Source: JAGOCV01 sp049445855
GTDB taxonomy: Bacteria; Pseudomonadota; Gammaproteobacteria; Burkholderiales; Burkholderiaceae_C
Assembly (NCBI RefSeq): GCF_049445855.1
Contig: NZ_JBMSDV010000001.1
Coordinates: forward strand, 806,001 to 870,000
Length of the DNA: 64,000 nucleotides
Direction: 5' to 3'
The notes below the pieces were generated by a model. The model saw only the letters and a list, made by a program, of their open reading frames with translations, was not told the DNA's origin and did no database searches. This document shows, one piece after another, positions 51,513 to 60,327 of the stretch. The position numbers and the translations under genes were made by a program. The first letter of the stretch is position 1. The number at the start of each line of letters is the position of its first letter.

Positions 51513-51737
51513 ATGAAATTTCTGCTGATCGCGCTTGCCTTTGTCGCCATTCTCGCCAGTCTGGGTTCCGCGCTTTTCTTCATGCTCAGGGATGGGCAGG
51601 ACGGGAAGCCGAAGACCAGCAACATGGCGCGGGCACTGGCGTTTCGCGTCGGGCTCTCGATTGTGCTCTTCCTGTGCCTGCTGCTCGCGTGGAAGTTCGG
51701 CTACATCCAGCCGACGGGCCTGCCGGTGGGCAAGTAA
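51513..51737 (+). CDS. DUF2909 twin-transmembrane protein
   Basis: The 74-residue protein consists of two helices, MKFLLIALAFVAILASLGSALFFML and VGLSIVLFLCLLLAWKFGYI, joined by a short basic loop, as in DUF2909. It is the only plus-strand gene within the cox cluster and diverges from SURF1 by 15 bp. Such genes are regularly found in oxidase clusters of proteobacteria; function unknown. A two-way terminator follows. Confidence 0.85.
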   Translation: MKFLLIALAFVAILASLGSALFFMLRDGQDGKPKTSNMARALAFRVGLSIVLFLCLLLAWKFGYIQPTGLPVGK

Positions 51738-51754
51738 GGCTTGCTGGAGAACAA

Positions 51755-51781
51755 GAAAAAAGCGCCTTCCGGCGCTTTTTT
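51755..51781. terminator. Bidirectional terminator between the DUF2909 gene and cox3
   Basis: AAAAAAGCGCC (51756-51766) and GGCGCTTTTTT (51771-51781) form a perfect stem around TTCC. It has T-tracts in both directions and suits the two converging genes. Confidence 0.88.
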
Positions 51782-51800
51782 CTTTTGCGGGGTTGCCCCG

Positions 51801-52682
51801 TCAGGTCCAGTAAACCAGCACGTAAAGGCCCAGCCAGACCACGTCCACGAAGTGCCAGTACCAGGCAGCGCCTTCGAAGCCGAAATGACGCTCGGGCGTG
51901 AAGTGACCCTTCTGCAGGCGCAGCGTGATGAACAGCAGCATCAGCATCCCGACCAGCACGTGGAACCCGTGGAAGCCGGTCAGCATGAAGAAGGTCGAAC
52001 CGAACACGCCCGAATTGAGCTTGAGGTTCAGGTCGGTGTAGGCGTGGAAGTATTCGTAGCCCTGCACACACAGGAAAGTCACGCCCAGCAGCACGGTCGC
52101 CCACATGTACGCGATGGTCTTGCCGCGATGGTTGTCGCGCAGTGCGTGGTGCGCGATGGTCAGCGTCACACCGGAGGTGAGCAGCAACGCGGTGTTGATC
52201 GTGGGCAACCAGAACGGGCCCATGGTCTGGAACGGCTCGATGATGCCGCCCGGCGAAGCGGTGATGCCAACGCCGGTGCTGGGCCATGCGGCCTTGAAGT
52301 CCGGCCAGAGCAATGCGTTGTCCAGGCTGCCGAGCGCCGGCACCGAATGCGAACGGGCCCACCACAGCGCGGTGAAGAAGGCACCGAAGAACATGACTTC
52401 AGAAAAGATGAACCAGCTCATGCTCCAGCGATAGGACAGGTCGATCTTGTGACCGTACTGGCCACCTTCGCTTTCGCGGATGGCATCACCGAACCACTGA
52501 TACAGCACGACCCACCACCACAGCAAACCGAAGGCGAGCGAGTAAGCGCCCCACTGGTGGCCGTTGATCCACTGGCCGGCACCGAGAATCACGAAGAACA
52601 GGCCGATGGCCGCCATCACCGGATGGCGCGAAGGACCCGGGACGAAGTAGTAAGGCGTGGTGCCGCTTGCAGATGAACTCAT
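51801..52682 (-). CDS. ctaE: Cytochrome c oxidase subunit III
   Basis: The 293-residue inner-membrane subunit has seven helices. Signature segments are YYFVPGPSRHPVMAAIGLFF, RWSMSWFIFSEVMFFGAFFTALWW, TINTALLLTSGVTLTIAHHAL, GYEYFHAY, STFFMLTGFHGFHVLVG and the C-terminal WYWHFVDVVWLGLYVLVYW. It stabilises the catalytic core of aa3 oxidase and influences proton uptake. It is 55 bp downstream of the DUF2970 gene. Confidence 0.97.
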   Translation of the reverse strand: MSSSASGTTPYYFVPGPSRHPVMAAIGLFFVILGAGQWINGHQWGAYSLAFGLLWWWVVLYQWFGDAIRESEGGQYGHKIDLSYRWSMSWFIFSEVMFFGAFFTALWWARSHSVPALGSLDNALLWPDFKAAWPSTGVGITASPGGIIEPFQTMGPFWLPTINTALLLTSGVTLTIAHHALRDNHRGKTIAYMWATVLLGVTFLCVQGYEYFHAYTDLNLKLNSGVFGSTFFMLTGFHGFHVLVGMLMLLFITLRLQKGHFTPERHFGFEGAAWYWHFVDVVWLGLYVLVYWT

Positions 52683-52737
52683 GTGGACTCCTGACTCTCT
52701 CTAGGCTTTCTTTGACTCTTCTCGTGGGGCGGCGCTT

Positions 52738-52956
52738 TCAACCTGCCACCCAGTTGACCAGCAGGATCAGGCCGCCGACGAACAGCGCGGCACCGAGCAG
52801 GCCGACAACAATGATGTGGATCGGCGACAGCTTCGCCACATCCTCCTGGAAATCCTTGCTTCGACGCAGACCGAGGAACGACCACGCGACGGCCTGAACC
52901 GTGCGCAGCAGCGAGCCTTGGCGTTTCTGCGATTCCTGTTGCATGGCGGTGCTCAC
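52738..52956 (-). CDS. DUF2970 small membrane protein
   Basis: The 72-residue protein has a polar N-terminal half with SLLRTVQAVAWSFLGLRRSKDFQEDVAKLSP, the DUF2970 signature, and one C-terminal helix (HIIVVGLLGAALFVGGLILLVNWV). The GTG start overlaps the ctaG stop by four bases (GTGA). DUF2970 genes are typical of betaproteobacterial cox clusters between ctaG and subunit III; the role is unknown, presumably assembly. Confidence 0.87.
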   Translation of the reverse strand: MSTAMQQESQKRQGSLLRTVQAVAWSFLGLRRSKDFQEDVAKLSPIHIIVVGLLGAALFVGGLILLVNWVAG

Positions 52957-53555
52957 GTTCCCGCTCCTGCCGGCACCAGCACGCGCGAGGCGTCGGCCGT
53001 CGGCGCGGGCGGCGTCTTGCCGCCGACCTCAAAGAAGGTGTACGACAAGGTGATGGTCGTCACGTCCTTGGACAGCTTCGGGTCGATGATGAAGGCGACC
53101 GGCCACGTCTTCTTCTCGCCGGGCTCGAGCGTGTACTGGTTGAAGCAGAAACATTCAAGCTTGTTGAAATGCGCGGCCGCCTGGCGTGGCGCATAGCTCG
53201 GGATGGCCTGCGCGGCCATGCGGCGGTCCTGGATGTTCTGGAACTCGTACATCACCGTGCTGAGTTCGCCCGGGTGAACCTGCATGGAACGCACCGCCGG
53301 CTTGAAGTCCCACGGACCACGTGCATTCGCGTCGAACTCGACGGTGATCACGCGCGTCCTGTCCACCTGCGTGTTGGCCGGCAGGCGGTTGGCCACACCG
53401 GGTACTTCGCGCTCGGCCAGCGAAAGGATATTGATGCCTGTGAACTCGCAGATGGCCTTGTAGATCGGCACGAGCGCATAACCGAAAGCGAACATGCCGG
53501 CGACGACCACCACCAGCTTGCCCACCATCCTTGCGTTCTCGCGGCGAATGTTCAT
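52953..53555 (-). CDS. ctaG: Cytochrome oxidase copper insertion protein Cox11
   Basis: The 200-residue protein has one N-terminal helix (LVVVVAGMFAFGYALVPIYKAICEFTG) and a periplasmic domain with the copper-binding CFCF motif (LECFCFNQYTLEPGEKKTWPV). It delivers copper to the CuB site of subunit I. The gene follows the small assembly-protein gene and is coupled to the DUF2970 gene. Confidence 0.96.
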   Translation of the reverse strand: MNIRRENARMVGKLVVVVAGMFAFGYALVPIYKAICEFTGINILSLAEREVPGVANRLPANTQVDRTRVITVEFDANARGPWDFKPAVRSMQVHPGELSTVMYEFQNIQDRRMAAQAIPSYAPRQAAAHFNKLECFCFNQYTLEPGEKKTWPVAFIIDPKLSKDVTTITLSYTFFEVGGKTPPAPTADASRVLVPAGAGT

Positions 53556-53568
53556 GGCCCGACGTCCT

Positions 53569-53676
53569 TCAGCGGAACCACGCCATGCGGGCGATGAAAC
53601 CGAGGAAGAACACCACCGCGATCGAGGCCAGGATCAGGCCCATGCGGCGGTTGCTCTTCTTCTGCTCGGGTGACAT
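53569..53676 (-). CDS. Cytochrome oxidase small assembly protein
   Basis: A 35-residue protein, SPEQKKSNRRMGLILASIAV after the Met, then FFLGFIARMAWFR: a basic N-terminus and one helix. It matches the small proteins found between subunit I and Cox11 genes in betaproteobacteria. ATG 53682 would add two residues. It lies only 11 bp after the subunit I stop, and is easily missed because of its size. Confidence 0.8.
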   Translation of the reverse strand: MSPEQKKSNRRMGLILASIAVVFFLGFIARMAWFR

Positions 53677-53687
53677 GACCATGACGA

Positions 53688-55337
53688 TCAGCCGATCACC
53701 TTGGTGGCCGACGCATCCAGCCGGGGCGGCGTCTCGAAGGTGTGGAAGGGCGCGGGAGACGGGACTTCCCACTCCAGGCCTTCTGCGCCGGCGCCGTCCG
53801 GGTCGTTCCACGGACGCTGCGGAGCCTTTTCACCCTTGCCGCGCATCGTCGGCACGACGATGAACAGGAAGAAGTAGACCTGCGCGATACCGAAGAAGAA
53901 CGCGCCCACGGTGGCAATGGCATTGAAGTCGGCAAACTGCATGGGATAGTCGGCATAACGACGCGGCATGCCGGCCAGGCCCAGGAAGTGCATCGGGAAG
54001 AAGGTCACGTTGAACGCGATCAGCGACCACCAGAAGTGGATCTTGCCGCGCGTTTCGTTGTACATGACGCCGGTCCACTTGGGCACCCAGTAGTAGTAAC
54101 CGGCGAACAGAGCGTACAGCGAACCGGCCACCAGCACGTAGTGGAAGTGGGCCACGACGTAGTAGGTGTCCTGCAACTGGATGTCGATCGGTGCCACGGC
54201 CAGGATCAGACCGGTGAAACCGCCCATCGTGAACACGAAGATGAAGCCCACCGCGAACAGCATCGGCGTCTCGAACGTCATCGAGCCCTGCCACATCGTC
54301 GCGATCCAGTTGAAGATCTTCACGGCTGTCGGCACGGCGATCAGCATGGTCGCGTACATGAAGAACAGCTGGCCGGTCACCGGCATGCCGGTGGTGAACA
54401 TGTGGTGCGCCCACACGATGAAGCTGGCAATGGCGATGGAGGCCGTGGCGTACACCATCGAGGCGTAGCCGAACAGCTTCTTGCGCGCGAAGGCCGGCAC
54501 GATCTGGCTGATGATGCCGAACGCCGGCAGGATCATGATGTACACCTCGGGGTGGCCGAAGAACCAGAAGATGTGCTGGTACATCACCGGGTCACCACCA
54601 CCGGCGGGGTTGAAGAAGGTCGTGCCGAAATGACGGTCCGTCAGCGTCATGGTGATCGCGCCTGCCAGTACGGGCATCACGGCAATCAGCAGGTAGGCGG
54701 TGATGAGCCAGGTCCAGCAGAACATCGGCATCTTCATCAGCGTCATGCCCGGAGCGCGCATGTTCAGGATGGTCACGATGATGTTGATCGAGCCCATGAT
54801 CGACGAAGCACCCAGGATGTGCATCGCAAAGATGCCGGCGTCCATGGACGGGCCCATCTGCAGCGTGAGCGGCGCGTAGAGCGTCCAGCCCGCAGCGGGT
54901 GCGCCGCCCGGCATGAAGAACGACAGCACGAGCATCAATGCTGCGGGGATCATCAGCCAGAAGCTGAAGTTGTTCATGCGCGCGAACGCCATGTCGGAAG
55001 CACCGATCTGCAGCGGGATCATCCAGTTCGCGAAGCCCACGAAGGCCGGCATGATCGCACCGAACACCATGATGAGGCCATGCATGGTGGTGAACTGGTT
55101 GAACAGCTCGGGGTTCACCAGTTGCAGGCCGGGCTGGAACAGCTCGGCGCGGATCAGCAGCGCCAGGATGCCGCCGACCATCAGCATGGTGAAGGAGAAC
55201 AGCAGGTACAGCGTCCCGATGTCCTTGTGGTTGGTGGCGAACACCCAACGGCGCCAGCCGGTGGGGGCATGGTGGTCGTGGTGGTCGTCGTGCGCGTGAT
55301 CGCCGTCGTGGCCGTGGTTGTCGAGAACAGCACTCAT
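53688..55337 (-). CDS. ctaD: Cytochrome c oxidase subunit I (aa3 type)
   Basis: The 549-residue catalytic subunit has 12 helices, haem a, and the a3-CuB site. It shows WVFATNHKDIGTLYL, NWMIPLQIGASDMAFARMNNFSFW, FWFFGHPEVYIMILPAFG (CuB His, cross-linked Tyr, Glu of the D-pathway), VWAHHMFTTGMP with the His pair, and HFHYVLVAGSLYALFAGYYYW. The Glu and Asn/Asp residues mark an A1-type proton-pumping oxidase. The N-terminal His-rich segment (HDGDHAHDDHHDHH) is an unusual lead, possibly metal-binding. Confidence 0.98.
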   Translation of the reverse strand: MSAVLDNHGHDGDHAHDDHHDHHAPTGWRRWVFATNHKDIGTLYLLFSFTMLMVGGILALLIRAELFQPGLQLVNPELFNQFTTMHGLIMVFGAIMPAFVGFANWMIPLQIGASDMAFARMNNFSFWLMIPAALMLVLSFFMPGGAPAAGWTLYAPLTLQMGPSMDAGIFAMHILGASSIMGSINIIVTILNMRAPGMTLMKMPMFCWTWLITAYLLIAVMPVLAGAITMTLTDRHFGTTFFNPAGGGDPVMYQHIFWFFGHPEVYIMILPAFGIISQIVPAFARKKLFGYASMVYATASIAIASFIVWAHHMFTTGMPVTGQLFFMYATMLIAVPTAVKIFNWIATMWQGSMTFETPMLFAVGFIFVFTMGGFTGLILAVAPIDIQLQDTYYVVAHFHYVLVAGSLYALFAGYYYWVPKWTGVMYNETRGKIHFWWSLIAFNVTFFPMHFLGLAGMPRRYADYPMQFADFNAIATVGAFFFGIAQVYFFLFIVVPTMRGKGEKAPQRPWNDPDGAGAEGLEWEVPSPAPFHTFETPPRLDASATKVIG

Positions 55338-55367
55338 GGGATATTCCTTGTCAATTCCTGGTGGCGA

Positions 55368-56540
55368 TCACTTGCCACGCTGCGCCAGCACATCGGCCGG
55401 CTGCACCAGCTGGCCCGTCTTGTTGGACCAGTTGTTCTTGGTATACGTGATGACGGCGGCCAGGTCCGTATCGGACAGTTGCTTCCACGCCGGCATTGCG
55501 CCGTTACCGGCACCATTCAGCAGGATGTGGATCTGCTTGTTCTTGTCGGCGTCCAGCACGATGGCCGAGGCGTCCAGCGCCTTGATCGGGCCCGCGCCCT
55601 TGCCGTTGGCCTGGTGGCAGGCTGCACAATTGGCCGCGTAGACGCGCTCGCCGCGCTTGGTGATGTCGTCCAGCGTCCAGACCTTGGCCGGATCGTCCAG
55701 CTTGGCGGCCATCTTCTTCTTTTCGGCCTCGACCCACTTGGCGTAGTCTTCGGCAGACACGACCTTCACGTGGATCGGCATGTAGGCGTGTTCCTTGCCG
55801 CACAGCTCCTGGCACTGGCCATAGAAGTCGCCGAGTTTTTCGGCGCGGAACCAGGTGTCGCGCACGAAACCGGGAATCGCGTCCTGCTTGATGCCGAAAG
55901 CCGGCACGGCAAACGCGTGGATCACGTCGTTGGCGGTGGTGATGACGCGGATCTTCCTGTTGACCGGCACGACCATCGGGTTGTCGACCTTCAGCAGGTA
56001 ATCATCGCCCTGGGCCTTGCCGGAGTCGGACATCACGCGCTGGTTCACGTCGAGCGTGGAGATGAAGCTCACGCCCTCGCCCTCGCCCTTGAGGTAGTCG
56101 TAACCCCACTTCCACTGGTAGCCGGTGACCTTGACGGTGACATCGGCGTTGGTGGTGTCCTTCTGGGCCACCAGCACCTTGGTGGCAGGCAGCGCCATGC
56201 CGATCACGATGAGGAAGGGAACCAGCGTCCAGCCGATTTCGACCCAGATGGGTTCTGCCAGCACCTTGGCCTTGTGGCCGACGGACTTGCGGTGCTTCCA
56301 GATGGAATAGAACATGACCGCGAACACCGCCACGAACACGACCGTGCAGATGATCAGCATCATCCAGTGCAGCCAGTGCTGCTCTTCGGCGATACGGGTG
56401 ACGGGGGGATGCAGGTTCAGCTGGTTCACAGCCGGACCGCCCGGCAGGTCATTCACTGCATGGGCGGCGTTGCTGAACCACACGCCCGCCAGCAGCAGTG
56501 CCGACGCCAGCTTTTTGGAATTGCTCTTCATCGTGTTCAC
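55368..56540 (-). CDS. ctaC: Cytochrome c oxidase subunit II with fused cytochrome c
   Basis: The 390-residue subunit has a signal region, two helices, and a CuA domain (VIHAFAVPAFGIKQDAIPG, QCQELCGKEHAYMPI: ligands His, two Cys, Glu, His, Met). It then continues as a c-type cytochrome domain with CAACH at 305-309 and an axial Met at about 349 (GAMPAW), making a caa3-like subunit. GTG 56540 has GGAA five bases upstream; ATG 56531 is the alternative. It heads the minus-strand structural run. Confidence 0.97.
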   Translation of the reverse strand: MNTMKSNSKKLASALLLAGVWFSNAAHAVNDLPGGPAVNQLNLHPPVTRIAEEQHWLHWMMLIICTVVFVAVFAVMFYSIWKHRKSVGHKAKVLAEPIWVEIGWTLVPFLIVIGMALPATKVLVAQKDTTNADVTVKVTGYQWKWGYDYLKGEGEGVSFISTLDVNQRVMSDSGKAQGDDYLLKVDNPMVVPVNRKIRVITTANDVIHAFAVPAFGIKQDAIPGFVRDTWFRAEKLGDFYGQCQELCGKEHAYMPIHVKVVSAEDYAKWVEAEKKKMAAKLDDPAKVWTLDDITKRGERVYAANCAACHQANGKGAGPIKALDASAIVLDADKNKQIHILLNGAGNGAMPAWKQLSDTDLAAVITYTKNNWSNKTGQLVQPADVLAQRGK

Positions 56541-56600
56541 TTAACTTCCAAGTCCAATTTAACAATCACCCCGCGGCCTGGACTGCGGGTGGTCGCCTCC

Positions 56601-57077
56601 TCAGGCCGTGCGCAGCGCCATGCGCAACTCGCGCGCCAGCGCGCCGCGCAGCTCGGGGCGCACGTAGCGCCCCACCTGCACCGTGCGACCCTGACCGGAC
56701 ACTTCGATCAGCGAGGTATCACCCGTGGTCGGTTCGATGCGAACCCACTGCCGGTTGAATTCCGCGCGCTCCAGGCGTCCCGCGTTTTCCAGCTCCACCA
56801 CCAGTTGCGCGCCCTGCAGTGAAATACGTTCGCCGTCCGTGGCATGGCGGGCGTACACCAGGAAGGCGGCCCCCACGGCCATCAGTTCGATCCAGGCGAA
56901 AGGAAGCACCAGATGCGCCCCCCGGACCCAGAAAAAAGCGCCGATCCCAAGGGAAACGACGCAGAGCGAAACGTACATCCAGCCGAGTTGGGCAGGCGTG
57001 ACCGAGCAATTGCGCTTCAGGAACCAGTGGATGTTCTGGCCGGAGACGGTGGCGAAACGGAATACTGGGTTCGACAC
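56601..57077 (-). CDS. DUF2244 membrane protein
   Basis: The 158-residue protein has two helices (WMYVSLCVVSLGIGAFFWVRGAHLVLPFAWIELMAVGAAFLVYA) and a C-terminal soluble part with FNRQWVRIEPTTGD and GRYVRPELRGALARELRMAL, as in DUF2244. These proteins occur upstream of oxidase subunit II genes; function unknown. The start is GTG 57077. It probably begins the cox operon, since a 150-bp gap precedes it. Confidence 0.87.
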   Translation of the reverse strand: MSNPVFRFATVSGQNIHWFLKRNCSVTPAQLGWMYVSLCVVSLGIGAFFWVRGAHLVLPFAWIELMAVGAAFLVYARHATDGERISLQGAQLVVELENAGRLERAEFNRQWVRIEPTTGDTSLIEVSGQGRTVQVGRYVRPELRGALARELRMALRTA

Positions 57078-57228
57078 AGTTGAAGTTCACAAATGCCGGC
57101 AAACAGATCGCCCGAAGGCTGTCCGCACGCCGCGCAGCATGGGAAGATGCCCGAAACTGACACAACGGGCAATTGTAGCGCGGCTTGCAGGCGGGACAGC
57201 CCGTTTCAGATGGGGCGCCGGCCCGTTT

Positions 57229-58149
57229 TCAGCGTGGCCGCGACGGTGTGTTGCGGCCTTCACGCAGCATCGAACGCATGGCGTCAAGGGAAACCGCGCT
57301 TTCAGCCGCGAGTTGCACCTTGGGCTGGGGTTTGAAGGCATGCCCGTAGATGATCTCGAAGGTCAGCGCCAGCCGGCCGTCCTGCACGGGGTCGGCCAGC
57401 CGCGCAGTCAGCGCCTGCTCCAGCCGGGCACGCCAGCCTCGGCCTCGCAGCCCGCTGAATCGCCCCGGGTGCAGGTTGCGACCGAGACCGCGCAACTCAT
57501 CCAGCAACGCTGCGGGCGTCTGGTAGGTCAGCACGATGCGCTCCATGTCCATCACCGGCTCTGCGAAGCCGGCGTGCACGAGCATGTCGCCCCAGTCGTG
57601 CATATCGGTGAACTCGTGCGCGGGTGCCGGCCAGCCGAGGTCCGCATAGACCGCCCGGAGTTCGCGCAGCGTATCGGGGCCCAGGCACGAAAACATCAGG
57701 AATCCCCCGACGGCCACCTGCTGCTGCCACTGGCCTATCAGGTCCTGCGGATCGGCCGCCATGTGCAGGGCCATGTTGGCCCAGAGCATCTGGACGTCCC
57801 GGCCCGGCGCTCCGAAGCGGACAGCGCCCGCACGCCAGCGTCGGGGCGACCACCACGCCGGCCGGAGTGCATCGCGGGCTGCGGCGTCGCGTGCCGGGTT
57901 TTGCGCATTCACATGGGCGACGGCGCCCGGGTAGCGCTGCGCCACGCGCCGGTGCGCCTCCAGCCCGCCACCCACGGCGTCCCAGTCCATCCACGATGCC
58001 GGCTGCAGCTTGATCCATTCGAGCCGCTCCTGCATGCGATTGCCCACTTCCTCGTGCAGCCACGGCGATTGCGGCGGCGCCTTCCGCAGCCAGCGCTGGG
58101 CAGCCACGGGGTCGATGGTGGGGGGGCGCTGGTCGGAGGGCGTGGCCAT
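57229..58149 (-). CDS. BioC-like malonyl-ACP methyltransferase
   Basis: The 306-residue SAM-dependent methyltransferase-type protein resembles BioC, which methylates malonyl-ACP to start biotin synthesis. It has RWLRKAPPQSPWLHEEVGNRMQERLEWIKLQP at the N-terminus, MLWANMALHMAADPQDLIGQW, GGFLMFSCLGPDTLRELR and HDWGDMLVHAGFAEPVMDMERIVLTY. The usual glycine motif I is degenerate (WMDWDAVGGGLEAH), so activity should be tested. It is divergent from comF. No other biotin gene is in the window. Confidence 0.78.
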   Translation of the reverse strand: MATPSDQRPPTIDPVAAQRWLRKAPPQSPWLHEEVGNRMQERLEWIKLQPASWMDWDAVGGGLEAHRRVAQRYPGAVAHVNAQNPARDAAARDALRPAWWSPRRWRAGAVRFGAPGRDVQMLWANMALHMAADPQDLIGQWQQQVAVGGFLMFSCLGPDTLRELRAVYADLGWPAPAHEFTDMHDWGDMLVHAGFAEPVMDMERIVLTYQTPAALLDELRGLGRNLHPGRFSGLRGRGWRARLEQALTARLADPVQDGRLALTFEIIYGHAFKPQPKVQLAAESAVSLDAMRSMLREGRNTPSRPR

Positions 58150-58179
58150 GGTGATGTGCGGCCCGAGTATATTGAGCCG

Positions 58180-58914
58180 ATGTTCCGTCAGTGGCTGGAG
58201 GGTGTTTCCAGCATCATTCCCAGCCAGTGCGCGCTGTGTCGGCGCTGGCCTTCCGAGCCCGCGTGCCGCAGCTGCGTCGGACGCTTCGCGGGGCCCCGCG
58301 CGCGTTGCGCCACCTGCGCGTTGCCGCTCGACGCCATCAGACTGGCGCGCGGTGACCTGCGATGCGCGCGCTGCACGAGGAAACCTCCACCGCTTTCCGC
58401 CTGCATTGCAGCGGTGGACTACGGTTACCCGTGGGCCGAATGCATCGCAGATTTCAAGTTCCGGGGGCAGGCCGGCTGGGCCGGACCGCTGGCGCGACTC
58501 ATGCAGTCCGCGCCAGGCGCAGCCGGATGCATTGCTTCTGCCGATCTCGTGCTGCCCATGCCCCTGTCCGTCGAGCGCCTGCGCGAGCGCGGCTTCAACC
58601 AGGCGCTGGAACTTGCGCGTCATCTGCCGGGAATCGCGCGGGGCCGGATCCGGACCGACCTGCTGCTGCGCATCCGCCACACGCCGGCGCAAAGCAGTCT
58701 GGACCGCTCGCGGCGGCTCGCCAATGTGCGCGGCGCTTTTTCGGTGGAGCCACTCTCGGCGGCCGCCCTGGAAGGCCGCCGCGTGCTGCTCGTCGATGAC
58801 GTGATGACAAGCGGTGCGTCACTGTACGAAGCGGCATCACGGCTTCGCCAGGCCGGCGCGGCGGAAGTCTGCGGGCTCGTGATCGCGCGCACCGACGAGG
58901 CCACAGGCGACTGA
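58180..58914 (+). CDS. ComF family phosphoribosyltransferase-like protein
   Basis: The 244-residue protein has an N-terminal zinc ribbon with several CxxC pairs (CALC, CRSC, CATC, CARC) and a C-terminal PRTase domain with VLPMPLSVERLRERGFNQALELARHL and the PRPP loop VLLVDDVMTSGASLYEA. ComF/GntX proteins are tied to DNA uptake and use in competent bacteria. ATG 58180 is chosen; the promoter region shared with bioC is only 30 bp. trmL follows after 14 bp. Confidence 0.92.
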   Translation: MFRQWLEGVSSIIPSQCALCRRWPSEPACRSCVGRFAGPRARCATCALPLDAIRLARGDLRCARCTRKPPPLSACIAAVDYGYPWAECIADFKFRGQAGWAGPLARLMQSAPGAAGCIASADLVLPMPLSVERLRERGFNQALELARHLPGIARGRIRTDLLLRIRHTPAQSSLDRSRRLANVRGAFSVEPLSAAALEGRRVLLVDDVMTSGASLYEAASRLRQAGAAEVCGLVIARTDEATGD

Positions 58915-58928
58915 GAAAATCGGCGCCC

Positions 58929-59405
58929 ATGTTCAACATCGTCCTCGTTCACCCGGAAATCCCGCCCAACACCGGCAACGTCATCCGGCTGGCCGCCAAC
59001 ACGGGTTGCGCGCTGCACCTGGTGGAGCCACTGGGGTTTTCGATGGACGACCGCCACATGCGTCGCGCAGGCCTGGACTATCACGAGTACACCACCGTCG
59101 CGCGCCATGCCGACTGGGACGCCTTCATCGCAAGCACCCGACCCGCGCGTGAGCGGATGTTCGCCATGACCACCCGGGGGTCGGGTCCGGTGCACGACGC
59201 GCGTTTCCAGCCCGGCGACTGGCTCGTCTTCGGCTGCGAGACACGCGGCCTGCCCGAGGAAGTCCGTGAACAATTCGCGCCGGCCCAGCGGTTGAGGCTG
59301 CCGATGCTGGACGGTCAGCGCAGCCTCAACCTGTCCAACGCAGTCGCCGTCACGGTGTTCGAGGCGTGGCGGCAGAACGGCTTTGCGCCGGTTGGGCCGG
59401 GCTGA
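58929..59405 (+). CDS. trmL: tRNA (cytidine(34)-2'-O)-methyltransferase
   Basis: The 158-residue SPOUT methyltransferase modifies the wobble base of tRNA-Leu. It has MFNIVLVHPEIPPNTGNVIRLAANTG, HLVEPLGFSMDDRHMRRAGLDYHEY, the knot segments WLVFGCETRGLPEEV and LPMLDGQRSLNLSNAVAVTVFEAWRQ. Its last 56 bases overlap the convergent LysR gene. It lies after comF. Confidence 0.95.
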   Translation: MFNIVLVHPEIPPNTGNVIRLAANTGCALHLVEPLGFSMDDRHMRRAGLDYHEYTTVARHADWDAFIASTRPARERMFAMTTRGSGPVHDARFQPGDWLVFGCETRGLPEEVREQFAPAQRLRLPMLDGQRSLNLSNAVAVTVFEAWRQNGFAPVGPG

Positions 59406-60327
59406 GGCGCTCGGACGCGGTCTGCCGGGGTGCCGGTTCGCCCAGGAAATCGAGAAATGCCTTCACCCGCGCCGGCATGAGCTTGCGGCTGGGTAGCGCC
59501 GCATAGATCGTGTAGCGGCCAAAAATCCATTCGGGCAGGAGATGCACCAGCGCACCGCTGGCCAGGTGCGACGCCACCAGCAGCCGGGACAGTACCGCCA
59601 CGCCTGCGCCGTCCAGCGTTGCGCGATACAGCACATCGAAGCTCACCGACTGCACGCCGACCGGCATGTCCAGCGACACCGGCGCCGTGCCGCCCTCAAG
59701 CGGCTTCAGATGCAAGCGGCGCGAGCTCGGGCCCGAAGCCTGCTGCCAGGGGAAGCGCAGATAGTCGTGGTTGCGCAATTCTTCCGGCGTGGTCGGCGTG
59801 CCGTAGCGTTGCAGGTAAGCCGGTGCCGCACAGACGATCCACTCGGTGGTGATGAGCGGCCGCGCCACGACGCTCGCGTCATACCCTTCCTCCACCACCA
59901 TGAACGTCATGTCGAACTCCTCCACGCGGTTCTGCGGGAACGGATCGATCATCAGGTCGAGCGAGACTTTCGGGTACTTCTCGCGCCAACGGGCAATTCG
60001 GGGCGCGAGGAAGTAGGAAGCGAGCACGGGTGTGGCAAGCAGATGCAGCGTCCCCTGTATTTCCCGGGTGCTCGCCGTGGCGGCGGCCTCGGCGTCATCC
60101 ACCTCCGCCAGGATGCTGCGCACGCGCTGCAGATACAGCTCGCCGGATTCGGTCACCGCCACGCGCCGGGTCGTACGCTGGATCAGCCTTGCACCGAGAT
60201 GCTGCTCCAGCTGGGCAATCGCCCGGGTCACCGCGGCCGGCGACATCTCGAGCGCCCGGGAAGCGGCCGCGAACCCGCCTTCATCGATGACGCGCTGGAA
60301 CACGCGCATGCACAGGAGTTTGTCCAT
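59350..60327 (-). CDS. LysR-family transcriptional regulator
   Basis: The 325-residue protein has an N-terminal winged helix (MRVFQRVIDEGGFAAASRALEMSPAAVTRAIAQLEQHLGARLIQRTTRRVAVTESG) and a two-lobed effector-binding domain. The ending (residues 300-325) is unstructured and overlaps trmL antisense. LysR proteins commonly control a divergent gene; here that is a small secreted protein across an AT-rich 135-bp region. Effector unknown. Confidence 0.92.
   Translation of the reverse strand: MDKLLCMRVFQRVIDEGGFAAASRALEMSPAAVTRAIAQLEQHLGARLIQRTTRRVAVTESGELYLQRVRSILAEVDDAEAAATASTREIQGTLHLLATPVLASYFLAPRIARWREKYPKVSLDLMIDPFPQNRVEEFDMTFMVVEEGYDASVVARPLITTEWIVCAAPAYLQRYGTPTTPEELRNHDYLRFPWQQASGPSSRRLHLKPLEGGTAPVSLDMPVGVQSVSFDVLYRATLDGAGVAVLSRLLVASHLASGALVHLLPEWIFGRYTIYAALPSRKLMPARVKAFLDFLGEPAPRQTASERLSPAQPAQSRSAATPRTP

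Noticed and set aside
53742..56822. Open frame of over 1000 codons on the plus strand across the oxidase subunit I and II genes
   Set aside because: It is the antisense of ctaD and ctaC, has no domain, and is rich in His, Arg and Asp as expected from high-GC codon-position shadows.
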